The notes beneath the pieces were generated by a model, which searched no databases, was not told where the DNA came from, and saw nothing but the letters and a program-made list of their open reading frames with translations. Positions 23,296-30,506 of a stretch of 39,517 bases of DNA are shown here, one piece after another (within the stretch, counting starts at the first letter, position 1; every line of letters begins with the position of its first letter). Position numbers and translations under genes: made by a program. The DNA is from Caryophanales bacterium UBA5026 (lineage in GTDB: Bacteria; Bacillota_I; Bacilli_A; RF39; UBA660): contig DICM01000018.1 in NCBI GenBank assembly GCA_002416285.1, forward strand, positions 1 to 39,517, given 5' to 3'.

Positions 23296-23751
23296 ATGAT
23301 TAAGATTATTACCGTTGGAAAAGTAAAAGAAAAATTTTTCCGTGATGCTATCCTTGAATATCAGAAGCGTCTCCAAAAATATACCAAATTAGAATTAATT
23401 GAAGTAAATGATGTTTCTTTCGATAATCCAACACTTATTTTAGAAAAAGAATGTCTGTCTATTGAAAAATATATTGCTTCCACTGATTTTGTAATTACTT
23501 TAGAAATTGAAGGGAAAGAGCTAGACAGTGTTACTTTTGCCGAGCAAATAGAAAAGTGGCAAATGCAATATTCTAATATTTGCTTTATTATAGGTGGCTC
23601 TTATGGACTGCATCAAAAAATAAAAACACGTAGTAATTTTTCTTTGTCATTTTCTAAAATGACATTTCCTCATCAGTTGTTTCGAATTTTGTTACTAGAA
23701 CAAATTTATCGCTCTTATCGGATTTTGAACAATGAATCTTATCATAAATAA
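23296..23751 (+). CDS. rlmH: 23S rRNA pseudouridine-1915 N3-methyltransferase
   Basis: This 151-residue SPOUT-class enzyme methylates pseudouridine 1915 in helix 69 of 23S rRNA using SAM. It has MIKIITVGKVKEKFF at the start, FVITLEIEGKELDSVTFAEQI, FIIGGSYGL (SAM-binding knot) and FPHQLFRILLLEQIYRSYRILNNESYHK at the end, all diagnostic. It is slightly shorter than the usual 155-159 residues. The ATG at 23296 is preferred over an in-frame start at 23284, which lies in walJ. It is the last gene of the rplI-rlmH run. Confidence 0.95.
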   Translation: MIKIITVGKVKEKFFRDAILEYQKRLQKYTKLELIEVNDVSFDNPTLILEKECLSIEKYIASTDFVITLEIEGKELDSVTFAEQIEKWQMQYSNICFIIGGSYGLHQKIKTRSNFSLSFSKMTFPHQLFRILLLEQIYRSYRILNNESYHK

Positions 23752-23777
23752 AAGGAGATTTCTCTCCTTTTATTTTT
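23748..23777 (+). terminator. Intrinsic terminator of rlmH
   Basis: An 11-bp stem (23748-23758 with 23763-23773) has a TTTC loop and T-rich tail, and overlaps the rlmH stop. Confidence 0.85.
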
Positions 23778-23818
23778 CCTTAATTATTTATTGTATCCTA
23801 TTTGTTAATAAAATTGTG

Positions 23819-23830
23819 GGAAATATTTCC
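23819..23830. repeat. 12-bp perfect palindrome
   Basis: GGAAATATTTCC is a perfect palindrome 35 bp upstream of the -35 box of the structured-RNA promoter. It could be a regulator site for that transcript. No protein candidate is evident. Confidence 0.3.
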
Positions 23831-23865
23831 AATTGTTTAAATTTATGCATGAGCTGTTAAATTGA

Positions 23866-23894
23866 TTGACAATAGATACGGTATTTGCTATATT
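23866..23894 (+). promoter_or_regulatory. Strong SigA promoter of a structured RNA
   Basis: Consensus TTGACA (23866-23871), exactly 17 bp, then TATATT (23889-23894). It is among the best promoter matches in the window, yet the next start codon is nearly 200 bp away. The expected transcription start, about 23901, coincides with the base of a hairpin. Confidence 0.8.
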
Positions 23895-23900
23895 AAGTAT

Positions 23901-24043
23901 GTAGAGATTTCTCTACAGTATTAAGCGTTAATGTATATTTTAGTTTTTATTCTCTTCTAGAGAAGATATCTTTCTAAAAATATTGCTTACTTTTCGAGGA
24001 ACGCTTAATAGAAAGTACGAAGTTTAAAACTTTGTACTTTTTT
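23901..24043 (+). ncRNA. Unidentified structured small RNA or leader, about 143 nt
   Basis: The segment between promoter and terminator folds well by eye. The 5' hairpin is GTAGAG/CTCTAC (23901-23906 with 23911-23916). A perfect 11-bp closing helix (23919-23929 with 24000-24010) encloses about 70 nt. An inner helix follows (23935-23943 with 23974-23983, one bulge). An apical hairpin TTCTCT/AGAGAA (23950-23955 with 23959-23964) completes the fold. The 3' side of the internal loop, about 23984-23999, is large and unpaired. A terminator ends it. No open frame is present. It does not show the T-box, purine, Mn or other riboswitch cores I know. The rod with an internal loop loosely recalls 6S RNA but is shorter. 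It could be a free sRNA or an attenuator for spoIIR-mntP. Confidence 0.6.
24012..24043 (+). terminator. Intrinsic terminator of the structured RNA
   Basis: AAAGTAC plus AAGT (24012-24023) pairs with ACTT plus GTACTTT (24029-24040), with one G-T pair between the two blocks. The tail is six T's to 24043. It lies 43 bp before spoIIR. Confidence 0.85.
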
Positions 24044-24086
24044 GAATAAAAAAAATTTTTATCACCATGATAGAATAGGTGATAAA

Positions 24087-24611
24087 ATGAAAAAAATAAT
24101 AGTTGCAATTTTATTAGGATTTGTCCTATTCGAGTTAACATCAAAAACAAAGGCATCAATTATTCCAGATGAAGCAATACGGCTTCGTGTTCTTGCAAAT
24201 AGTAATAGTGATTTTGATCAAAAAACCAAATATAAGGTAAGAGATGTTTTACAAAAAGAACTCTATGATCTATTACAGAATACTAGAGGGGTAGAAGAAG
24301 CTAGAAAGCTAATTCAATCAAATATGGGATCCTTCGATCAAAAAATTGGAGAAGTTCTAAAGAATGAAAATATTGATTATGGATATCAACTTGATTATGG
24401 AATTCATTATTTCCCAGAAAAAGAATATAAAGGTATTACTTACGATGAAGGAAACTACGAATCTCTTTTAGTTACACTTGGTGAGGGAAAAGGTGATAAT
24501 TGGTGGTGCGTGTTATTTCCACCACTCTGTTTACTAGAAGCTGAGGAAACGACAAAGGATAAAGTGGAGTATAAATTCTTTTTACAAGAATTAATCGATA
24601 AATATTTATAA
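24087..24611 (+). CDS. spoIIR: Stage II sporulation protein R
   Basis: This 174-residue secreted signalling protein is made in the forespore and triggers SpoIIGA to activate SigE in the mother cell. It has an N-terminal signal/anchor (about 3-20). The diagnostic SpoIIR segments are PDEAIRLRVLANSNSDFDQKTKYKVRD and EGKGDNWWCVLFPPLCLLE at the C-terminal side. The ATG at 24087 follows AGGTGAT; an in-frame ATG-less extension to 24042 runs into the terminator. Expression from a SigF promoter is expected, but none is clear. A conserved single-copy marker of endospore formers. Confidence 0.93.
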   Translation: MKKIIVAILLGFVLFELTSKTKASIIPDEAIRLRVLANSNSDFDQKTKYKVRDVLQKELYDLLQNTRGVEEARKLIQSNMGSFDQKIGEVLKNENIDYGYQLDYGIHYFPEKEYKGITYDEGNYESLLVTLGEGKGDNWWCVLFPPLCLLEAEETTKDKVEYKFFLQELIDKYL

Positions 24612-24652
24612 TATAAATCCTTTTATCATACACTTTGATAGGAGGTTTTTTT

Positions 24653-25183
24653 ATGTCACTATTCATGGTTTTTATGATAGCTGTAAGTCTTAGTATGGAT
24701 GCCTTTTCGCTATCACTAGCGTATGGAACACTAAATATGGGTGTAAAAGAACGTCACAAATTGACAATAATTGTCGGTATTTATCATTTTATTATGCCTA
24801 TAATAGGAATGTTGATAGGAAATAATATTGTAAAATTTTTACCATTTTCTCCAGATGTTTTAGTCTTTATTGTATTGTTTTTTATTGGTGTTGAAATGAT
24901 GTATGAATCTTTTAAAGAAGAGTCTGCAACGGCAATCATGAAATTTAGTGACTATCTGTTATTTGGATTTGCTGTTAGTTTAGATAGTTTTTCAGTTGGA
25001 ATTGGACTGAATGCAATCTATAGTAAACCATTTGTTGCTTGTTTATTGTTCTCTGTTTCCAGTGCAATATTTACTCATTTCGGATTATTAGTTGGAACGA
25101 AAATCAATAGAGTAGTTGGGAAAATATCTACTTTTTTTGGTGGGTTGTCATTGATAATGATTGGAATTCATTATTTGTTCTAG
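24653..25183 (+). CDS. mntP: Manganese efflux pump MntP family
   Basis: This 176-residue protein has six hydrophobic segments arranged as two repeats of three. The paired conserved motifs are SLSMDAFSLSLAYG (N-half) and VSLDSFSVGIGLN (C-half), whose Asp residues line the Mn(II) path in MntP. AGGAGG sits 7 bases before the ATG at 24653. Its position after spoIIR agrees with the Bacillus ywl region, which favours MntP over the sporulation paralogue YtaF. No yybP-ykoY manganese riboswitch core is visible ahead of it. Confidence 0.85.
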   Translation: MSLFMVFMIAVSLSMDAFSLSLAYGTLNMGVKERHKLTIIVGIYHFIMPIIGMLIGNNIVKFLPFSPDVLVFIVLFFIGVEMMYESFKEESATAIMKFSDYLLFGFAVSLDSFSVGIGLNAIYSKPFVACLLFSVSSAIFTHFGLLVGTKINRVVGKISTFFGGLSLIMIGIHYLF

Positions 25184-25255
25184 TCAATTGTTGAAAAAGA
25201 GTTCGTTTCATATTATAATGTTTAAGAACAGATTATTATGATGGGAGAGGTCCAT

Positions 25256-26509
25256 ATGAATCAAATTAAAATTGAAGGTAGACATGCTTTGCATGGAACG
25301 ATACAGATTAGTGGAGCAAAGAATAGTGCGGTTGCTTTAGTACCAGCTTCTTTGCTTGCCGATGAACTAGTTACAATCGATAATGTTCCTAATATTTCTG
25401 ATATTGCAGCATTAGATGAAATATTAACATATTTAGGAGCCGATGTTACAAGAGATGGAAGTATTATGAAAATTGATCCATCAAAGATTGAATGTAAAGA
25501 GATACCAGAAAGTATTTCTACGAAGCTTCGAGCTTCTTATTATTTTATGTCAGCGATGCTTGGTAAGTTTCATCATGTTGAGATGTATTTCCCAGGAGGG
25601 TGTGCAATCGGTGCTCGACCAATCGATCAGACTTTAAAGGCATTCCGTTCTTTAGGTGCAACTGTGATAGAAGATGGGAATAAATATATTGTCGATGCGG
25701 AAAAATTAATTGGAGCACCAATCTATTTAGATATGCCGAGTGTTGGTGCTACAATCAATGCCATTTTAGTGGCAGTTAAAGCGGAAGGTGTAACAACGAT
25801 TGAAAATGCGGCAAAAGAACCAGAAATCGTTAGTGTTGCTACTTTCCTTAATAACATGGGCGCGAAAATTCGTGGTGCTGGAACAAGTACAATTACTATT
25901 AATGGGGTTAATAAACTTCATGGTTGTTTTACAGAAGTAATTCCAGATCGTATTGAAGCAGGGACATATATTATAGCTGGTGCATTATTAGGAGATCATC
26001 TACGAATTCAAAATTTAATTCCAGATCATGTAGACTCATTAATTTTAAAATTAAAAGAAATGGGTTATCCTATGGAAATTGGAGACGACTATATTGAGAT
26101 TTCTGCTATTGATTCACCGAAAGCAGTTTCTGTAAAGACACTTGGATATCCAGGCTTTCCTACAGATTTGCAACAGCCACTTACAGTTTTATTGACACAG
26201 TGCAAGGGAACATCAAAACTCGAAGAAACTATCTATGAAAACCGATTTGGCCATGTTCCATATTTAAATCGAATGGGGGCTGATATTCTAATTAAAGATC
26301 GTTCTATTTTTGTTACAGGTGGAACGAAATTGATAGGGAAAGAAGTAGATGCAACAGATTTAAGAGCTGGAGCAGCAATGATATTAGCCGGTCTTGCTTC
26401 ACAGGGAACTACGACAATTAACTCGATTGAACACGTTTTGCGTGGTTATGAAAACATTTTAGAGAAATTAACGGATGCCGGTGCTAAAGTAGAATTGATT
26501 GAAATATAA
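25256..26509 (+). CDS. murA: UDP-N-acetylglucosamine 1-carboxyvinyltransferase
   Basis: This 417-residue enzyme catalyses the first committed step of peptidoglycan synthesis, adding enolpyruvate from PEP to UDP-GlcNAc. It shows ISGAKNSAVALVPASLLA at the N-terminus and the active-site loop PGGCAIGARPIDQ with C116 (the phosphomycin-target Cys). GFPTDLQQPL carries the catalytic Asp, and TDLRAGAAMILAGLAS is near the C-terminus. GGGAGAGGT precedes the ATG at 25256; an in-frame ATG at 25238 has no site. It is located as murAA in Bacillus, near DUF1146 and spoIID. Confidence 0.95.
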   Translation: MNQIKIEGRHALHGTIQISGAKNSAVALVPASLLADELVTIDNVPNISDIAALDEILTYLGADVTRDGSIMKIDPSKIECKEIPESISTKLRASYYFMSAMLGKFHHVEMYFPGGCAIGARPIDQTLKAFRSLGATVIEDGNKYIVDAEKLIGAPIYLDMPSVGATINAILVAVKAEGVTTIENAAKEPEIVSVATFLNNMGAKIRGAGTSTITINGVNKLHGCFTEVIPDRIEAGTYIIAGALLGDHLRIQNLIPDHVDSLILKLKEMGYPMEIGDDYIEISAIDSPKAVSVKTLGYPGFPTDLQQPLTVLLTQCKGTSKLEETIYENRFGHVPYLNRMGADILIKDRSIFVTGGTKLIGKEVDATDLRAGAAMILAGLASQGTTTINSIEHVLRGYENILEKLTDAGAKVELIEI

Positions 26510-26512
26510 TTA

Positions 26513-26536
26513 AGTAGAGTTTACTCTACTTTTTTT
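26513..26536 (+). terminator. Intrinsic terminator of murA
   Basis: AGTAGAG/CTCTACT stem (26513-26519 with 26524-26530), TTTA loop, T-run to 26536. Confidence 0.9.
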
Positions 26537-26549
26537 AAGGGGGAAAAAT

Positions 26550-27218
26550 ATGAAATGGAAAAAAATTGCAATCATCAGTGTTATCTTTTTAGCAGTATTT
26601 TTAATTTATTTGACTACATTAGATCGGAAAATCTTTTATTTAGATGTGGGTGATCAGCTAAGTATTTCGGAGAGTTCCTATGGAAACCAGTTAAAAAATT
26701 ATTTTAGTTCCCTTGGAAAGTTAGAAAAATATGTCGGTGGCTTTAAAAAAGATGATTTAAGAATAACGGATTTAGATCGTATGATTGAAGTAAATGAGAA
26801 AGTAATTGTAAATGAAAAAGAGCAGACAATTAAAAATGCGTTAATAAAAGCTGATTTACTGACTCTTTCAATTGGAACCAATGATTTTACTTATAAGATT
26901 GATTATGTAACCAAAGAGGAACTATATGATATTGCAGATGAGGTTCTCTATGATTTAGAAGATTTGTTTGTATTACTTAGAGAATATTGCAAAGAAGATA
27001 TCATTTATATTGGTATTCCATATGTTGGAAAATCGGACTTAAATGAAGTGTTTGATTATTTGAATGAGAAGATAGAATTGTTATGCCATGATTATAATAT
27101 TTCATTCATTCCAACAAGTAATACCGTAACATTTGATAATGGGGTTATTTCTTCAAATAGTAGTAATAAAATATTTGATCGTATTAAACTCGAAGTGAAT
27201 CATGGTTTATTAAAATAG
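26550..27218 (+). CDS. Membrane-anchored degenerate SGNH-fold protein
   Basis: This 222-residue protein has an N-terminal anchor (about 4-22) and an extracytoplasmic domain that fits the SGNH/GDSL hydrolase pattern. Block I reads VGDQLS (where active enzymes have GDS), block III is intact as LSIGTND, and a late FDRIKLEVNHG may stand for the Asp-x-x-His block. The Ser nucleophile is therefore replaced by Gln, so it may be a binding protein or an enzyme with a changed mechanism rather than an esterase. It lies 40 bp after murA, past a terminator, with its own AAGGGGG site. The fold call comes from motifs only. Confidence 0.6.
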   Translation: MKWKKIAIISVIFLAVFLIYLTTLDRKIFYLDVGDQLSISESSYGNQLKNYFSSLGKLEKYVGGFKKDDLRITDLDRMIEVNEKVIVNEKEQTIKNALIKADLLTLSIGTNDFTYKIDYVTKEELYDIADEVLYDLEDLFVLLREYCKEDIIYIGIPYVGKSDLNEVFDYLNEKIELLCHDYNISFIPTSNTVTFDNGVISSNSSNKIFDRIKLEVNHGLLK

Positions 27219-27312
27219 TTTCTATTAATTCATTTTCCAAGAAAAAAATACTTCCATAAAAACTTCCATAAAAAGATGAATATAACAATTTCTATAGAAC
27301 AAAAAATATAGC

Positions 27313-27341
27313 TTGCTTTTTAAATTAAAGCTTGCTATAAT
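27313..27341 (+). promoter_or_regulatory. Promoter of rpmE
   Basis: TTGCTT (27313-27318), a 17-bp spacer and TATAAT (27336-27341). Confidence 0.75.
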
Positions 27342-27356
27342 AATAAAGAAATTTCT

Positions 27357-27374
27357 ATGACATTTAAGTGTCAT
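27357..27374 (+). promoter_or_regulatory. Leader hairpin before rpmE
   Basis: ATGACA and TGTCAT (27357-27362 with 27369-27374) form a 6-bp stem with a 6-nt loop. It lies between the likely transcription start and the AAGGAG site. Ribosomal protein L31 mRNA is often autoregulated through a short leader stem; this could be such a site. No Zur-like box is evident. Confidence 0.4.
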
Positions 27375-27391
27375 GGCGGAAGGAGATTACT

Positions 27392-27610
27392 ATGAAGAAA
27401 AACATTCATCCAAAGTATATGGAAACAGCAGTAACTTGTGCTTGTGGAAATACTTTTACAGTACGTTCTAATAAGCCACAACTTCATTTAGAGTCTTGTG
27501 ATAAATGTCATCCATTTTATACAGGAGTTCAAGGTGCAGTAGCAAAAACTGGACGTGTTGAAAAATTCAACCGTAAATATGGATTTCATCAAGAAGATAA
27601 AGCAGCGTAA
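27392..27610 (+). CDS. rpmE: 50S ribosomal protein L31, zinc-binding type
   Basis: This 72-residue protein of the large subunit has MKKNIHPKYMETAVTCACGN, SCDKCHPFYTG and KFNRKYG, the L31 signature. The Cys residues of CAC and CDKC form the zinc site, so this is the type A (C+) paralogue. A zinc-free type B copy is not in the window. The ATG at 27392 has AAGGAG upstream; the in-frame GTG at 27368 belongs to the leader hairpin. Confidence 0.96.
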   Translation: MKKNIHPKYMETAVTCACGNTFTVRSNKPQLHLESCDKCHPFYTGVQGAVAKTGRVEKFNRKYGFHQEDKAA

Positions 27611-27632
27611 AACATCGATACGATGTTTTTTT
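27609..27632 (+). terminator. Intrinsic terminator of rpmE
   Basis: AAAACATCG/CGATGTTTT stem (27609-27617 with 27621-27629), ATA loop, T-run to 27632, overlapping the stop codon. Confidence 0.9.
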
Positions 27633-27694
27633 GTTTCTCTTGCATTTTTCTTTTGAAGTTGCTAAAATAAAACTATAGTAAAAGGAGAATGAAA

Positions 27695-28138
27695 ATGAGA
27701 GTAGGAATTGCATCAGATCATACTGGCATAGAAGTAAAAAAAAGTTTAATAGAGTATTTAGAGACACTGGGATATCAGGTAATTAATTACGGCACTGATA
27801 CGACTAATTCGGTAGATTATCCAATCTATGCATTTGAAATAGGTGAGGCTGTGATAAATAAAGAGATTGACCGAGGTATCTTAATTTGCCGAACAGGAAT
27901 TGGAATGTGCATTGCGGGAAATAAAGTAAAAGGAATTCGTTGTGCAAAAGCAGATAATGAAAATGAAGCCAAATATACACGAATTGATAATGATAGTCAA
28001 GTACTTGCCCTCAGTGCACTAAACGATATAGATCGCTTGAAATCAATTTGTAAAGTTTTTTTAGAAACTGAATTTTCAAATGAAGAAAGACATCTAAGAC
28101 GTGTTGATTTAATTAGAGATTACGAAAATGAATACTAA
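27695..28138 (+). CDS. rpiB: Ribose-5-phosphate isomerase B family protein
   Basis: This 147-residue protein is of the RpiB/LacAB sugar-phosphate isomerase family, interconverting ribose 5-phosphate and ribulose 5-phosphate. It has VGIASDHTGIEVKKSL, NYGTDTTNSVDYPIYA, and ILICRTGIGMCIAGNKVKGIRCA with the catalytic Cys in LIC. The usual CGTGIG reads CRTGIG here, a change at the phosphate/anion loop worth noting. The ATG at 27695 lies 7 bases after AAGGAG, so it is preferred to the ATG at 27689. It overlaps the DUF1146 gene by 11 bp. LacA/LacB are alternatives but context (ywlF position) supports RpiB. Confidence 0.85.
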   Translation: MRVGIASDHTGIEVKKSLIEYLETLGYQVINYGTDTTNSVDYPIYAFEIGEAVINKEIDRGILICRTGIGMCIAGNKVKGIRCAKADNENEAKYTRIDNDSQVLALSALNDIDRLKSICKVFLETEFSNEERHLRRVDLIRDYENEY

Positions 28139-28340
28139 AACAATTCTTTATATTTTTGTGGTTCCAATTGTTTTATGGGCACTTGAATCACTTAATATAG
28201 ATCGTTTTTTTAAAAAGGGAAGAGTTGCACAAATTCGACTTTTCTATCTAATATTATGTTTTGGTTTATCGTATTTAATAACTAATTTTTTCTATGATTT
28301 CTTTTTAAGTACACAAATTGTTTCATTATCCGGATTATAA
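28128..28340 (+). CDS. DUF1146 small membrane protein (YwzB-like)
   Basis: This 70-residue protein has two hydrophobic segments (about 5-19 and 39-60) separated by a basic loop containing RFFKKGRVAQIRLFYLILCFGLSYL, the family pattern. The function is unknown. It sits between rpiB and spoIID, close to its place near murAA and spoIID in Bacillus. It overlaps rpiB and is followed by a strong terminator. Confidence 0.8.
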   Translation: MNTKTILYIFVVPIVLWALESLNIDRFFKKGRVAQIRLFYLILCFGLSYLITNFFYDFFLSTQIVSLSGL

Positions 28341-28360
28341 GTATAATTTTTTGTAAATTG

Positions 28361-28394
28361 ATTTGTCAAAATTATGTTTTGACAAATTTTTTTT
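28361..28394 (+). terminator. Intrinsic terminator of rpiB-DUF1146
   Basis: An 11-bp perfect stem (28361-28371 with 28377-28387), TTATG loop and T-run to 28394. Confidence 0.9.
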
Positions 28395-28434
28395 ATTTGT
28401 TTGCTTATACTAATAAGGGAGAGGAATGATTTTT

Positions 28435-29358
28435 ATGAAAAAAGTGGTAATTGGTATTGCTCTTGTCATTTTTGTTCCTTATCTAATTGTGACACTATTT
28501 GTAAAAACGCCCGAAGATGATATTATTCATTTTCAGTTTGCAAAAAATCAAATCGTAAGAGTTAAAAGAGAGAAGACCGGACAAATCGAGAACGTTCCTT
28601 TAGAAGATTATGTTTGTGGCGTACTTTCTGGAGAAATGCCGGTCAGTTTTGAATTAGAGGCTTTAAAGGCACAAGCAGTGGCTGCACGTAGTTATGTGCT
28701 TAAAAAAATTGAACAAAATCAAAAACAAGATTATGATGTAGTGGATACTGTATCAAATCAAGTTTATTTAAGTGATGAAGAATTAAAAGAGAAATGGAAA
28801 GATGAATATACAGAAAAAATAAATAAATTAAAAACAGCTGTTTTGGAAACAGAAGGAGAATATATTGCGTATAATGGTCAGGTTGCCGAAGCGTTCTTTT
28901 TTTCTACTAGTACAGGAAAAACCGAAAATTGTTCAGAGGTTTTTGTCCAAGATCTACCCTATTTACGCAGCGTGGATTCTTCTTGGGATCAAGACGTTTC
29001 ACCAGTTTTTAGTACAACAACCGATCTTAGTTTAAGTGACTTTTATACAAAATTAAATATTCCATATCAAGATGATTTAGCAGTTGAAGTTACCAATGCG
29101 ACTAGTACGGGACGCGTTAAAGAATTAAAAATCAATGATAAAGTTTTTAAAGCATCAGATATTACATCTAATTTTAATTTGCGATCTACATTTTTTTCCA
29201 TTGAAAAAGTAGGGAGTAATGTCCATTTTTCTGTAAAAGGTTTTGGGCATGGCGTTGGCATGAGTCAATATGGTGCGCTCGCAATGGCGAAAAAAGGATA
29301 TCAATATAGCGAAATTTTAACTTATTATTATCAAGGCGTGCAAATTCAAAAAATTTAA
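28435..29358 (+). CDS. spoIID: Stage II sporulation protein D
   Basis: This 307-residue membrane-anchored lytic transglycosylase cuts glycan strands during engulfment of the forespore with SpoIIM and SpoIIP. It has an N-terminal anchor (about 3-20) and the SpoIID domain: PLEDYVCGVLSGEMPVSFELEALKAQAVAARSY (with the catalytic Glu), AFFFSTSTGKTENCSEVF and GFGHGVGMSQYGALAMAKKG. GGGAGAGG fits the ATG at 28435 better than the in-frame ATG at 28426. The SigE promoter expected for this gene cannot be fixed by eye. Confidence 0.95.
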   Translation: MKKVVIGIALVIFVPYLIVTLFVKTPEDDIIHFQFAKNQIVRVKREKTGQIENVPLEDYVCGVLSGEMPVSFELEALKAQAVAARSYVLKKIEQNQKQDYDVVDTVSNQVYLSDEELKEKWKDEYTEKINKLKTAVLETEGEYIAYNGQVAEAFFFSTSTGKTENCSEVFVQDLPYLRSVDSSWDQDVSPVFSTTTDLSLSDFYTKLNIPYQDDLAVEVTNATSTGRVKELKINDKVFKASDITSNFNLRSTFFSIEKVGSNVHFSVKGFGHGVGMSQYGALAMAKKGYQYSEILTYYYQGVQIQKI

Positions 29359-29412
29359 AAATCTTCGTATAAAAACTATAATTTCGACCAAACTTAAAAT
29401 AGAGGTGAAATT

Positions 29413-30171
29413 ATGACAGGAAGAAGATTAAAAAAACCGGTTCTGTATGGAATTTATGCTCTTGGTGTCATCGGTTTAATTGGTACATTTTATTTGGCGT
29501 ATAAGAGTGTTGCAACAAGTCAATTTAAGGGAAATAATCCTGACTATGTGAATGATACAATTTTTGATGATACTAATCCAGTTGTTTCAGATGTAGCAAC
29601 ATTAAAACGTCCTTATACTAGTCCGGAAATCAAAGTAGTTAAGAGCTATTATGATTACAAAGCGGATGCTGATACTCAAAAAAAATCAATCATTTACTAT
29701 GAGAATACCTATTTACAGAGTAGTGGTGTGAGCTATGGTGGAAAAGATAATTTTGATGTAACTGCTGTTTTAGCTGGATCTGTAATTGAAGTGAAAAAGG
29801 ATGATGTTTTAGGAAATATTATTCAAATACGTCATGAAAATGAAGTTATCAGTACTTATCAGAGCCTTAGTGAGGTATCAGTGAAAAAAGGCGATACTGT
29901 CACACAAGGTCAAATTCTTGGAAAAAGTGGTACGAATTCAATAAGCTCTGATTTAGGAAATCATCTATATTTTGAATTAGTAATCAATGGTCAAACGGTA
30001 GATCCAGAACTTTATTATGATAAAGCATTACCAACAAATAGTAGTAATAGTTCTAATGATAATTCAACAACCGATGATAAAAAAGATACAGCAACCAATG
30101 ATACAAATACTGATAGTAATAAAAGTTCCGATGATAAATCTACTACCGATAATAAAGAGAAAGCAGAATAA
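29413..30171 (+). CDS. spoIIQ: SpoIIQ-like protein with degenerate LytM domain
   Basis: This 252-residue protein has one membrane segment (about 10-30), an extracellular linker and a LytM/M23 fold (about 110-205). The zinc ligands are lost: the H-x(3)-D motif reads GGKDNFDV, and HxH reads HLYFEL. SpoIIQ of Bacillus is likewise an inactive LytM protein that pairs with SpoIIIAH across the septum to form the feeding channel. An Asn/Ser/Asp/Lys-rich low-complexity tail covers the last 45 residues. AGAGGTGA precedes the ATG. Position between spoIID and spoIIID supports the name. Confidence 0.82.
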   Translation: MTGRRLKKPVLYGIYALGVIGLIGTFYLAYKSVATSQFKGNNPDYVNDTIFDDTNPVVSDVATLKRPYTSPEIKVVKSYYDYKADADTQKKSIIYYENTYLQSSGVSYGGKDNFDVTAVLAGSVIEVKKDDVLGNIIQIRHENEVISTYQSLSEVSVKKGDTVTQGQILGKSGTNSISSDLGNHLYFELVINGQTVDPELYYDKALPTNSSNSSNDNSTTDDKKDTATNDTNTDSNKSSDDKSTTDNKEKAE

Positions 30172-30182
30172 CTGCTTTTTTT
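30160..30182 (+). terminator. Intrinsic terminator of spoIIQ-like gene
   Basis: AAAGCAG/CTGCTTT stem (30160-30166 with 30172-30178), AATAA loop and T-run; it contains the stop codon. Confidence 0.8.
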
Positions 30183-30248
30183 ATTCCTTTTAGTGGTAAT
30201 TTTGTTATAAATTATGCTCCTAAATTATATAGTTTATTGAGGTGTCTT

Positions 30249-30500
30249 ATGAACTATATAAATGAAAGAGTTTTAATGGAAGCGAATGATATTTTAAAAA
30301 CTGGGCACACTATTAGGGAAGTAGCTCAGATTTTTCATGTATCAAAGAGTACAGTCCACAAAGATATGCAAGAAAGGTTATTTCATATTGATAAACAGAA
30401 ACATCAAGATGTAGGCAAAATATTAGAATATCATACTTGTATTCGTCATTTACGAGGTGGAGAATCGACGAGAAAAAAATATTCAAAAGAAAAGAGGTAA
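30249..30500 (+). CDS. spoIIID: Stage III sporulation transcriptional regulator SpoIIID
   Basis: This 83-residue DNA-binding protein adjusts SigE- and SigK-dependent transcription in the mother cell. It has a helix-turn-helix (TIREVAQIFHVSKSTVHKDMQERL, about 20-43) and a basic C-terminal tail (RHLRGGESTRKKYS), both needed for DNA binding in Bacillus SpoIIID. The ATG at 30249 follows GAGGTG. It is 6 bp ahead of mbl, an order conserved in endospore formers. Confidence 0.95.
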   Translation: MNYINERVLMEANDILKTGHTIREVAQIFHVSKSTVHKDMQERLFHIDKQKHQDVGKILEYHTCIRHLRGGESTRKKYSKEKR

Positions 30501-30506
30501 AATTGT

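Noticed and set aside
23901..24043. 6S RNA, SRP RNA or manganese riboswitch
   Set aside because: Length and conserved cores do not match what I know of these. It is left unassigned until a covariance search is run.
24653..25183. Sporulation protein YtaF instead of MntP
   Set aside because: YtaF is a related family, but the MDAF/LDSF motifs and the position after spoIIR match MntP better.
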